Shown here piece by piece: positions 14,979-21,936 of a stretch of 24,933 bases of DNA. The first letter of the stretch is position 1. Every line of letters starts with the position of its first letter. The notes below the pieces were generated by a model. That model saw only the letters and a program-made list of their open reading frames with translations. It was not told the origin of the DNA and ran no database searches. A program made the translations under genes and the position numbers. The stretch spans positions 1-24,933 of the forward strand of contig JAFXMP010000018.1 in the NCBI GenBank assembly GCA_017530275.1, written 5' to 3'. Origin of the DNA: Clostridia bacterium (GTDB taxonomy: Bacteria > Bacillota_A > Clostridia > Christensenellales > Aristaeellaceae).

Positions 14979-15914
14979 ATGTGGGAAGACGCGGTAACAA
15001 CGGATTTTCTGGGCATGCAGGTATATACCTTCGGGCTGTACGCGGCTCTTGGCATGGCCCTGGCCATGATCCTCCTGAGCGTGCTGCTTCGGCGCGCCCG
15101 CTGGCCCAAGGGCGCGGCGGCGCTGACCGGCACGCTGGCAATCGGCTGCGGCTTTGTGGTGTCCCGGCTGTTTTTCTGCTTCATGGATCAGGGGCTGGGC
15201 GGCCCCGTGCCCCTGCGGGGGGTGCTGCTGGTGACCGGCGGCGGCTATTCCATGATGGGCGCGCTGCTGGGGGCCTGCATCGGCGCCATCGCCGCGGCAA
15301 AAATCATGAAGCAGTCTTCCGCCGCCCTTTTGGACCTGCTGGCCCCGGCGTTTATGCTGTTCGTTGTCTGTGAGCGCCTGGGAGAAGGCTATATCGACGA
15401 TTTCGGTATCAGCCGCCCTTTGGTGAGCGATTTGCTCAAGGGCAGTTTCCTTGCTATTGAAGGGGATTATGACTGGGTGCTGGCCACCTATCTGATCGAA
15501 GCCTTCGTTGCATTCGTGCTCGCCCTGGTGCTGCTCAGGGACGTGAGCAAAAAGGATCGCCGGGCGGGGAACACGTTTTTGCTGTTCCTGCTTTTGTTCG
15601 GCGCTTCCCAGGTGATTCTGGAAAGCCTGCGGTTTGATCAGCATATGCATCTTTCCTTCGTGGGCCTGCAGCAGGTCATCGCCATCCTTCTGCTGGCTGC
15701 GGGTGTGATCGTGCTGGCGCTCCGGCGGATGAAGGATAAGCGGGGCATGGCCATCGCGGCCCTGATCCTGCTGCCGGTGTCGGCTGGTATCGGGGTGGGG
15801 CTGGAATTCGCCATCGACCGCACTACGGTGAACCGCTTCCTGCTTTACGCTGTGTTCATTCTGGTAATGGCCGCGCCCGCCGCCTTAGGCGTGCAGCTGC
15901 GGAAGGAAGGATAA
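14979..15914 (+). CDS. Divergent Lgt-like polytopic membrane protein
   Basis: The 311-residue product has about seven to nine membrane segments and the overall pattern of prolipoprotein diacylglyceryl transferase (Lgt): FGLYAALG near the start, GGGYSMMGALLGA (87-99) where Lgt has the HGG motif, CERLGEGYID (131-140) where Lgt has GRxGNFxNxE, and ESLRFDQHMHLSFVGL (215-230) matching the ExxR region and last Lgt helix. The His and the Asn expected in these motifs are missing, so normal Lgt activity is doubtful. The ATG at 14979 follows GGAAAGAG by 8 bases; an ATG at 14961 would overlap the upstream gene. It may be a membrane enzyme of the same operon with a shifted lipid-transfer role. This is a family call, not a function call. 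Confidence 0.75.
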   Translation: MWEDAVTTDFLGMQVYTFGLYAALGMALAMILLSVLLRRARWPKGAAALTGTLAIGCGFVVSRLFFCFMDQGLGGPVPLRGVLLVTGGGYSMMGALLGACIGAIAAAKIMKQSSAALLDLLAPAFMLFVVCERLGEGYIDDFGISRPLVSDLLKGSFLAIEGDYDWVLATYLIEAFVAFVLALVLLRDVSKKDRRAGNTFLLFLLLFGASQVILESLRFDQHMHLSFVGLQQVIAILLLAAGVIVLALRRMKDKRGMAIAALILLPVSAGIGVGLEFAIDRTTVNRFLLYAVFILVMAAPAALGVQLRKEG

Positions 15915-15920
15915 ACGGGC

Positions 15921-16133
15921 ATGGAAAAAAAAGATATCGAAAGGATCAATGAGCTGGCCCGGAAGAAAAAGACCGTGGGCCTGACCGAAGCGGAGGTGGA
16001 GGAACAGCAGCGCCTTCGCCGCACCTACCTGGACGAATTCAAGGAGAATTTGAAAGCTACCTTGGATCAGGTATACATCGAACGGGAAGACGGCACCTAT
16101 GAAAAGCTGAAGAAAAAGCCGCCGAAGAATTGA
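15921..16133 (+). CDS. ynzC: DUF896 / YnzC family small protein
   Basis: The 70-residue product is the usual length for the UPF0291/DUF896 family. It begins MEKKDIERINELARKKK, has the conserved GLTEAEVEEQQRLRRTYL segment (20-37) and is strongly helical and charged; the known family structure is a helical hairpin. In Bacillus subtilis the ynzC gene is near SOS genes, but the molecular role is unclear. It follows the Lgt-like gene after 6 bases, so it is probably co-transcribed. A 6-bp inverted repeat (ACGGAT 16133-16138, ATCCGT 16142-16147) lies at its stop codon. Confidence 0.9.
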   Translation: MEKKDIERINELARKKKTVGLTEAEVEEQQRLRRTYLDEFKENLKATLDQVYIEREDGTYEKLKKKPPKN

Positions 16134-16162
16134 CGGATGGTATCCGTTGAAAAAAATAATGC

Positions 16163-16191
16163 TTGCCGTTTCGTGATGTTTCCTGTATAAT
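16163..16191 (+). promoter_or_regulatory. Promoter of the PpiC lipoprotein gene
   Basis: TTGCCG (16163-16168), a 17-base spacer and a perfect TATAAT (16186-16191), 43 bases before the start at 16234. Confidence 0.75.
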
Positions 16192-16233
16192 AGATATGTT
16201 GTCTTGAACAAATAAGATGGGAGATGCTTTACC

Positions 16234-17580
16234 ATGCAAAAAAAGACTTTATTGGCCCTGCTGCTGGCGCTCACGGTGCTGCTGAGCGGCTGTGCCCTGG
16301 TCTCCGTTGATACGGCGAAGGATAACGCCCGGGTCATCGTGGACGTAAACGGAGAAACCGTCAACAAAGCCGTGATTCACGCGGCGGTGGATAACCAGCT
16401 TTCCACGTATGAATATTATAATCAGCTCTATTCCGCCTATTATGGCATTTCTGACCTCTACTCCACCGATGAGGCCACCGTTACTTCTGAAATCATCGAC
16501 ACTTACGTAAATCAGCTGGTCAGCCAGCAGAAGGCCAAGGAGCTGGGCCTGTATGAAATGACCGAGGAAGAGCAGGCCGAGGTGGATACCAATGGTAAGG
16601 AATACTACGATTCCTTCATTCAGTCCGTCATCAGCACCTATATGCCCGGCAGCACGCTGGAAGGCGACGAACTGACAGCTGCGGCCGAAAAATACATTGC
16701 CGACAACGGCGTGACCACGGTGGACGGCCGCTCCACCCTGGCGGATTTTGTGGCTTCCGCCGCCGATGAAAAGGCTCTGAATAAACTGAGCGATTACATC
16801 ATCAAGGACGTGGCCGTTACCGACGAAGAGATCCAGGCGGATTTCGACGCCAAGGTGGAAAGCGCCAAAGCCGATTATGAAGCCGATCCCAACGCCTACG
16901 GCACCGCTGTGAACGGCGGCTCCACCGTGTATTACGCGCCTGCGGGCTACCGCATGGTGAAGCACATCCTGGTCAAGGTTTCCGATGAGGACAGCAACCT
17001 GACTACCGAGAAGCAAACCGCGCTGGCCGACGCCCAGACCGCCCTGACCGACGCCCAGTCCGCCCTGGACGCCGCCGCCGAGGACGCCGATAAGACCGCC
17101 CTGCAGGCTGCCGTGGACGAGGCCCAGAAAGCCGTGGACGAGGCGCAGGCCGCTTATGACGAAGCCCAGGCCGCCGGCATGGCCAACGCCAAGGCCAAAG
17201 CTGACGAGCTCTACGCCCAGCTGACCACCGAAGGCGCGGACTTTGAAGCGCTCCTGGCCGATAACAACGGCGATACCGCCCAGCCCGCCACAGGCTATGC
17301 CATCCGCGAGGGCTTCACCAGCTTTGTGGAAGCCTTCACCAACGCCGCCATGGCCCTCCAGAACGTGGGCGACGTGAGCGAGCCTGTGGAATCCACATAC
17401 GGCTACCACATCATCAAGTATGTCTCCGCCGTGGAAGAAGGCCCCGTGGATCTCGAGACGGTGAAGGACGGCATTTCCTCCGCCCTGCTGACCGCCAAGC
17501 AGAACGAAGTGTCCACCGCCACCATCGCCCAGTATGTGAGCGAAGCCAATGTAAAGACCTATCCCGAACGGATGAACTGA
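16234..17580 (+). CDS. PrsA/SurA-like lipoprotein peptidyl-prolyl isomerase
   Basis: The 448-residue product has a lipoprotein signal peptide with lipobox LLSGC (lipidated C20). A SurA/PrsA-type N-terminal chaperone region (about 35-200) is followed by a parvulin PpiC domain that starts at YRMVKHILVKVSDED (239-253) and ends with STYGYHIIKYVSAVEE (387-402). Between these parts, residues about 256-318 form an Ala/Glu/Asp-rich coiled coil with clear heptads (VDEAQKA, VDEAQAA, YDEAQAA). The protein should sit on the outer face of the membrane and help exported proteins fold. It has its own promoter (16163) and a strong terminator (17601), so it is monocistronic. The inserted coiled coil inside the isomerase domain is unusual. 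Confidence 0.9.
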   Translation: MQKKTLLALLLALTVLLSGCALVSVDTAKDNARVIVDVNGETVNKAVIHAAVDNQLSTYEYYNQLYSAYYGISDLYSTDEATVTSEIIDTYVNQLVSQQKAKELGLYEMTEEEQAEVDTNGKEYYDSFIQSVISTYMPGSTLEGDELTAAAEKYIADNGVTTVDGRSTLADFVASAADEKALNKLSDYIIKDVAVTDEEIQADFDAKVESAKADYEADPNAYGTAVNGGSTVYYAPAGYRMVKHILVKVSDEDSNLTTEKQTALADAQTALTDAQSALDAAAEDADKTALQAAVDEAQKAVDEAQAAYDEAQAAGMANAKAKADELYAQLTTEGADFEALLADNNGDTAQPATGYAIREGFTSFVEAFTNAAMALQNVGDVSEPVESTYGYHIIKYVSAVEEGPVDLETVKDGISSALLTAKQNEVSTATIAQYVSEANVKTYPERMN

Positions 17581-17600
17581 TTCTAACCCGATTTGAATGA

Positions 17601-17626
17601 GCCGCCGGAATTCCGGCGGCCTTTTT
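17601..17626 (+). terminator. Intrinsic terminator of the PpiC lipoprotein gene
   Basis: A perfect 20-base palindrome, GCCGCCGGAATTCCGGCGGC (17601-17620), is followed by CTTTTT. It starts 20 bases after the stop codon. Confidence 0.93.
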
Positions 17627-17655
17627 CGTATGGTTTTTCACTGGATGGGAAAGAA

Positions 17656-17688
17656 TAGCGTTTGAATCGATGTAAGGAGGAAGCGCTA
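17656..17688 (+). promoter_or_regulatory. Hairpin presenting the ribosome binding site
   Basis: TAGCGTTT (17656-17663) can pair with AAGCGCTA (17681-17688) with one G-U pair. The Shine-Dalgarno AAGGAGG (17674-17680) lies in the 17-base loop, and the last paired A is the A of the start codon. This could tune translation of the ferritin-like protein. Confidence 0.4.
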
Positions 17689-18926
17689 TGAACCCATTCC
17701 AGTTAAAGCCTGAAAAAGAGACCGAAGCCTTCATGGACTGGCAGCAGCTTTATCCCCGTTCCTACGACAAGCGGGCGGTGGACCCCTATACCCGCGTTCG
17801 GGTAATTTTGATGAACGGCACGGAATTTGAATCCGCGGGCTATTCCCACCAATTCCAGCGCCACGAAAGCAACAACGATCTGCGAAGGGAGCTTTCCATG
17901 CTGCGCCGCCAGGAACAGCAGCAGCAAAAGAAAATCGCCTGCTTAAAGCCCATGGACGAGACGATCTTGGAGCATACCATCGGCTACGAGCAGCTGGCGG
18001 TGGACCTGACTGCGGGCCTGGCCCAGCGGGTGACCTGCGCTCATGTCAAATCCGCCCTGGATTTTGCGCTGCTGGAGGATTTTGATCATCTGTACCGCTA
18101 CGCCGACCTGCTGGAAATGGAGCACGGCGAGTATGCCGAAAGGCTGGTGGGCGGTTACACGGAAATCATGCCGGGCCGCCCCACCATTTCCGAGCACCGC
18201 TGCCCCATGGACGCTCTCTGCGTACCCGGCAAGCCGGACGCTCAGCTGTTTGATAAAATGGCCGTGCAGGTGATCACCGCCGCCGAGCAGCAGACCATGA
18301 ACTATTACATGAACGTGTGCGGCTTCTATACCTCCGACCTTGGCAGGAAGCTCTATCAGGAAATCGGCATGATCGAAGAGCAGCACGTGACCCAGTACGG
18401 CAGCCTCATGGACCCTGCCTGCACCTGGCTGGAGGGATTGCTCATGCACCAGTACGTGGAAGCGTGGCTGTATTGGTCCTGCATGGAGGACGAGACCGAC
18501 CCCAACGTAAAAAAGGTGTGGGAGAGCTTCTTTCAAATGGAGGTTGCCCACCTGCACAAGGCGGCGGACCTGCTGAAAACCTACGAAAAGAAGGACTGGC
18601 AGCAGGTGATCCCCGGCGGTGAATTCCCCGAACCCTTCCGCTTTGAACCTAACGTCGAATATGTTCGTTCCGCCCTGAACATGGTGGACTTCACTGCGGA
18701 AAAGGAAATCTTCAAGCCGGTGAACATGCTGCCCAAGGATTATGATTTCTTCGTGTATCAGAAGGCGGTGAACGCCAACGTGGACGCCGTGCCCAGCCAT
18801 CAGGTGATCGACCGCTCCATCCGCCTGCGGGGCAAGGATTACCGGGCGGCAACCGCGGAAAGTCCCATCCCCGCCTTGCGGAACCGCACCTTGGACAACA
18901 CCACCCTGGGCCGCATTTATCAATAA
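17688..18926 (+). CDS. Ferritin-like protein with di-iron ligand pattern, unrecognised family
   Basis: I do not recognise this 412-residue family. The middle is almost entirely helical and carries the ferritin-like pattern of one Glu, ExxH, one Glu, ExxH: E200, E230-H233, E258 and E285-H288, with 27 to 30 residues between successive sites, as in rubrerythrin-type four-helix bundles. An earlier helix pair holds E101 and E143-H146 and may be a second half-bundle. The N-terminus (30-60) looks like a short beta segment; 60-85 is a Gln/Arg-rich helix; the tail (340-412) has no motif I know. No signal peptide is seen, so it is cytoplasmic. A non-haem di-iron redox or oxygenase role is inferred. It has its own AAGGAGG site and terminator. 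Confidence 0.7.
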   Translation: MNPFQLKPEKETEAFMDWQQLYPRSYDKRAVDPYTRVRVILMNGTEFESAGYSHQFQRHESNNDLRRELSMLRRQEQQQQKKIACLKPMDETILEHTIGYEQLAVDLTAGLAQRVTCAHVKSALDFALLEDFDHLYRYADLLEMEHGEYAERLVGGYTEIMPGRPTISEHRCPMDALCVPGKPDAQLFDKMAVQVITAAEQQTMNYYMNVCGFYTSDLGRKLYQEIGMIEEQHVTQYGSLMDPACTWLEGLLMHQYVEAWLYWSCMEDETDPNVKKVWESFFQMEVAHLHKAADLLKTYEKKDWQQVIPGGEFPEPFRFEPNVEYVRSALNMVDFTAEKEIFKPVNMLPKDYDFFVYQKAVNANVDAVPSHQVIDRSIRLRGKDYRAATAESPIPALRNRTLDNTTLGRIYQ

Positions 18927-18934
18927 CGCACCGA

Positions 18935-18968
18935 TAAAAAAGGGCTGTCGGAACTCCGGCAGCCCTTT
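18935..18968 (+). terminator. Intrinsic terminator of the ferritin-like gene
   Basis: GGGCTGTCGG (18942-18951) pairs with CCGGCAGCCC (18956-18965), with one G-U pair, and is followed by TTTT; an A-run before the stem makes it work on the minus strand too. The Shine-Dalgarno of the next gene follows within a few bases. Confidence 0.85.
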
Positions 18969-18984
18969 TGGAAGGAGGAAAACC

Positions 18985-19545
18985 ATGCTGCAAAAAATCA
19001 GGCGGGGGATGGAAAAATGGGGCCATTACCTGCTGGCCCTGCTATGCGCCGGGGTGATTATGCTTTCGACGGTATGGACCCGGCAGCAGCAAGGATTGGA
19101 AAACGCGGATCAGGCGGCGCTTTCCGATCAGGGCCAGCGGCTGGCTGAGGCACAGCAGACCCCCGAACCGGCGGCGTTCATCCGGCCCGCGGCAGGGATT
19201 GTTACGCGAGGGTATACTGAATCCCCCGTGTTTTTCCCGGAAACGGGTGTGTGGATGGTCCATCCCGGCTTGGATTTTAAGGCGGCAACGGGGGAAAACG
19301 TATGCGCGATGGCCGCCGGCACGGTGATTTCCTGCGGAGAGGAAATCAGGATAGACCATGGAAACGGGTTTGAAAGCCTGTGCCGGGGCGTTCTGGAATG
19401 CAGGGTGAATCCGGGCCAGAAGGTCCGGGCGGGGGAATTGATTGGCACGGCGGGTTCTTCCGTGCCCTTCGAGGGTCAGGGGCACGTGTGCGTTATGCTG
19501 TTTCAGGACGGGAAGCCCATTGTGTTTGGAGAGGATTGGTATTGA
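18985..19545 (+). CDS. SpoIIQ-like membrane protein with degenerate LytM (M23) domain
   Basis: The 186-residue product has one N-terminal membrane segment (about 14-31), a Gln-rich linker and a LytM/M23 domain (about 66-175). The first zinc motif H-x3-D is kept (H93, D97 in HPGLDFKA). IDHGNGFESLCRG (123-135) has R134 where active enzymes have a catalytic His, and GHVCVMLF (166-173) has C169 where they have the second His of HxH. It is therefore probably not an active endopeptidase. This size, topology and partial decay resemble SpoIIQ, which pairs with SpoIIIAH across the two membranes of an engulfed forespore. The ATG follows AAGGAGGAAAACC. The SpoIIQ call is by likeness; no sporulation gene flanks it. 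Confidence 0.78.
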   Translation: MLQKIRRGMEKWGHYLLALLCAGVIMLSTVWTRQQQGLENADQAALSDQGQRLAEAQQTPEPAAFIRPAAGIVTRGYTESPVFFPETGVWMVHPGLDFKAATGENVCAMAAGTVISCGEEIRIDHGNGFESLCRGVLECRVNPGQKVRAGELIGTAGSSVPFEGQGHVCVMLFQDGKPIVFGEDWY

Positions 19546-19673
19546 TAAGAACTGCCGTATGGTTATGTTCAGTGCAATTCATCATAATCAACAGGTACGC
19601 GGATTGCAATATTGAACTATTCCGACTTTTATGATAAGATAAGATGGGTTGATCGAAAGAAGAAAGGAAGCAC

Positions 19674-19766
19674 GATGACGCGATCCCGCCTGAATTGCTC
19701 CGGGAACATATGAAACAGTTCTGTTCGGATCATCCGTTCCCTGGAAAAAAAGCGGTGCGCCTCTGA
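19674..19766 (+). pseudogene. Possible remnant or frameshifted small ORF
   Basis: A GAAAGGAAG site precedes an ATG at 19675 whose frame stops after 12 codons. One base earlier, the frame from 19674 reads 30 protein-like residues (DDAIPPELLREHMKQFCSDH and on to a TGA at 19764-19766) but has no start before an internal ATG. This may be a small gene broken by a one-base shift, or chance. No function can be named. Confidence 0.25.
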
Positions 19767-19789
19767 TAATCAGGGCGCGCCGTTCGTGT

Positions 19790-19795
19790 TATAAT
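19790..19795 (+). promoter_or_regulatory. -10 box of the DUF2264 gene
   Basis: A perfect TATAAT lies 34 bases before the start at 19829. The -35 region is poor, but a small palindrome, CTGATAATCAG (19764-19774), sits there and may be an activator or repressor site. Confidence 0.45.
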
Positions 19796-19828
19796 CAGAA
19801 AAAGGAACTGCCGAAAGGATGAACGCAA

Positions 19829-20965
19829 ATGAATACACGTCAGGAATGGCTGCAAGCGCTGCTGAGAATCGTTTCCCCCGTATTGGACGCCCTGAGCGAA
19901 GGGCGGCTGAAACAAACGCTGCCTTTGGATTTTCACGCTGACCGGGCTCCCTTCGCGCCTCTGGAAGCCTTTGGCCGCAGCATGCTGGGCCTGGCCCCTT
20001 GGCTGGAAGCGGATGAAAGCAAATTGGACGAAAACGAACGGACCTTGCAGGAGGCGTGGCGAAAAAAGGCCCTCCTATGCATCGACCGGGCCACCGATCC
20101 CGCGTCCCCGGACTTTATGCTGTTCCATACGGGGGGCCAGCCGTTGGTGGACACGGCCTTTCTGGCCCACGCCGTGCTGCACGCCCCCACCGCCCTGGCC
20201 GACGCGTTAAACGGGCGGGTGAAAAAGCATTTGGCCGACGCTTTCCGGGCATCCAGGGCCATTGCCTCCTTCGATACCAACTGGCTGTTTTTTACCGCCA
20301 TGGTGGAGGCGGGATTGTTCGCTTTAGGGGAAGATTATGACGCCATGCGCCTGCTCACCGCCCTGCGCTGCTTCCAAAATTGGTACGTGGGGGATGGGAC
20401 TTATGGCGACGGGCCGCTTTTCCACTGGGATTACTACAACAGCTTCGTGATCCAGCCCATGTACGTGGACATCGTGAACCGCATGGCGGGGGAACACGGT
20501 GAAATCGAAGCCATGCGGGAAATAGTAAACCGCCGTGCGGCCCGGTACGCTTCCGTGCTGGAGCGCATGATCGGGCCGGACGGCAGTTATCCCATCCTGG
20601 GCCGTTCCATTTGTTATCGTTTCGGTGCGTTTCAGATGCTGGCCCAGGCGGCGCTGGAGCACAGCTTGGAACCGGGGCTATCTCCCGCCGCCGTGCGCTG
20701 CGGCCTGACCGCCGTGATCCGAAAGGTCATGAGCGCGCCGGACATGTTCGACGAAAACGGCTTCCTGCAGCCCGGCGTGTACGGCTGTCAGCCGGAATTG
20801 GCGGAAGGGTACATCAACATCGGGTCCCTGTACCTGTGCAGCGCCGTGTTTCTGCCCCTGGGCCTGCCGCTCACGGACCCCTTCTGGGCGGACCCGGACC
20901 GGGATTGGACGGGGAAAACGATATGGCAGGGAGGACATGCCGCTATAGACCACGCAGAAGATTAA
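19829..20965 (+). CDS. DUF2264 family protein
   Basis: The 378-residue product matches the DUF2264 family over its whole length: an early TRQEWLQALLRI helix, FHADRAPFAPLEAFGRSMLG (35-54), the FHTGGQPLVDTAFLA segment, SFDTNWLFFTAMVEAGL, YGDGPLFHWDYYNSFVIQPMY and GRSICYRFGAF. The repeating helical hairpins and conserved aromatic and acidic residues suggest an alpha/alpha toroid fold like that of polysaccharide-active enzymes. No signal peptide is seen, so it acts inside the cell. A role in sugar or uronate breakdown is inferred from likeness only. An AAAGGA site is upstream. Its stop codon shares three bases with the stop codon of the convergent deacetylase gene. Confidence 0.85.
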   Translation: MNTRQEWLQALLRIVSPVLDALSEGRLKQTLPLDFHADRAPFAPLEAFGRSMLGLAPWLEADESKLDENERTLQEAWRKKALLCIDRATDPASPDFMLFHTGGQPLVDTAFLAHAVLHAPTALADALNGRVKKHLADAFRASRAIASFDTNWLFFTAMVEAGLFALGEDYDAMRLLTALRCFQNWYVGDGTYGDGPLFHWDYYNSFVIQPMYVDIVNRMAGEHGEIEAMREIVNRRAARYASVLERMIGPDGSYPILGRSICYRFGAFQMLAQAALEHSLEPGLSPAAVRCGLTAVIRKVMSAPDMFDENGFLQPGVYGCQPELAEGYINIGSLYLCSAVFLPLGLPLTDPFWADPDRDWTGKTIWQGGHAAIDHAED

Positions 20966-21921
20966 TGCTCCGCACACGCCATCAATTCACTGACAGTGAC
21001 GAATTCATAGCCCTGTTCCTGCATTTGGGGCAGGTATTGTTCCAGCACCGCTAAGGTGTACTGCCCGTACACGTGCATCAGGACGATAGCCCCCGGCTCG
21101 GATTTTTCCAGCATCCGATTGAGAATCTGTATTTCATACTGATCCACAAAGCCGTCCATGCTGTCGAAGGTCCATAAAACTGTTTCCAGGCCCAGGGCGT
21201 GGGCAATGGTCCGGTCCCGGTAGGTGGTATAACCGGCGGGGGGACGGTACAGGGTCACGGGCTGGCCGGTAGCCGCTGTAAGGGCCTCGTTGGCTTTGGA
21301 TATCTGTGCGTAAACGGTAGCGTCGGTTGCAGTGCGCATATCCACGTGGTACATGGAGTGGTTGCCGGTCTCGTGGCCAGCCTGCACGATGGCGGCGGCC
21401 GTTTCAGGGTGGCCGGCGGCAAAATCTCCCTGCAAAAAGAAGGTGCTGTGCACGTGATACTGGTCCAGCAGTTCCAGCAGCTTGGCTGTTTGGGCCGGGC
21501 TGTTGGCGGCGTCGAAGGTGATGGCGATCTTCTTTTCCTGGGTGTCGATTTTGCGGATGCCTTCCCGGTCAGCGTCATCCAGCGCTAAAAAGCATTCCTG
21601 CTGAATGGTTTCCTGCCCATCCACCCGGAAAACGATGCGCAGCATTTGGCCCGTGGGAAAGGATCCCTCTGCCGTAAAGTAGAGGGATTCTTTTTTTCGG
21701 TTGTAGGGCACAGTCATCGCCGTCAGCTGGTTTCCCTGTTCGTCCAGTACCGCCAATTCGCCGGTAGGGCTTTCCCGGTTCCGGAAATAGCTGATCTTTA
21801 CTTCCCGGCCATAAAACCCTACCACCACGGAGGGAATGTCAAAAACCGGGCGTTCGGCCAGGGCGAGGTCCTTCGCTGCACTCAGGAGGATGAGAAGCAG
21901 GAACGCACAGCATCGTTTCAC
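20962..21921 (-). CDS. Exported polysaccharide deacetylase (NodB domain)
   Basis: The 319-residue product has a signal peptide (about 1-22), a beta-rich N-terminal domain (30-115) and a NodB domain (130-315). Motif 1 reads TFDAA (135-139): the first Asp (D137) is kept and the usual second Asp is Ala, as in several clostridial and sporulation-type deacetylases. The zinc His pair is H188 and H192 in GNHSMYH; RPPAGY (226-231), WTFDSMDG (250-257) and IVLMHV (279-284) are the remaining motifs. It probably removes acetyl groups from peptidoglycan or a surface sugar outside the cell. The start is GTG with GGAGG 9 bases upstream. It lies 15 bases after the epimerase gene and should share its promoter. 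Confidence 0.9.
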   Translation of the reverse strand: MKRCCAFLLLILLSAAKDLALAERPVFDIPSVVVGFYGREVKISYFRNRESPTGELAVLDEQGNQLTAMTVPYNRKKESLYFTAEGSFPTGQMLRIVFRVDGQETIQQECFLALDDADREGIRKIDTQEKKIAITFDAANSPAQTAKLLELLDQYHVHSTFFLQGDFAAGHPETAAAIVQAGHETGNHSMYHVDMRTATDATVYAQISKANEALTAATGQPVTLYRPPAGYTTYRDRTIAHALGLETVLWTFDSMDGFVDQYEIQILNRMLEKSEPGAIVLMHVYGQYTLAVLEQYLPQMQEQGYEFVTVSELMACAEH

Positions 21922-21936
21922 GGGCGTTTTCCTCCG

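Larger units (their letters stand above)
19546..19828. other. 283-base intergenic region
   Basis: It holds a broken inverted repeat (GTTCA 19567-19571 with TGAAC 19613-19617; TGCAAT 19573-19578 with ATTGCA 19603-19608), a possible plus-strand promoter (TTGAAC 19612-19617, 17 bases, TAAGAT 19635-19640), a short coding-looking stretch (19674-19766) and a -10 box for the next gene (19790-19795). Confidence 0.6.

Noticed and set aside
16133..16147. ACGGAT/ATCCGT hairpin after ynzC as a terminator
   Set aside because: It is followed by an A-run, not a T-run, on the coding strand, so it lacks the intrinsic terminator form.
16249..17409. A 386-codon minus-strand frame opposite the PpiC lipoprotein
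   Set aside because: The Gly/Val/His repeats mirror the Ala/Asp/Glu-rich coiled coil on the other strand.
17943..18986. A 347-codon minus-strand frame opposite the ferritin-like gene
   Set aside because: No start signal, crosses a terminator and lacks known motifs; the plus-strand frame has the ligand pattern.
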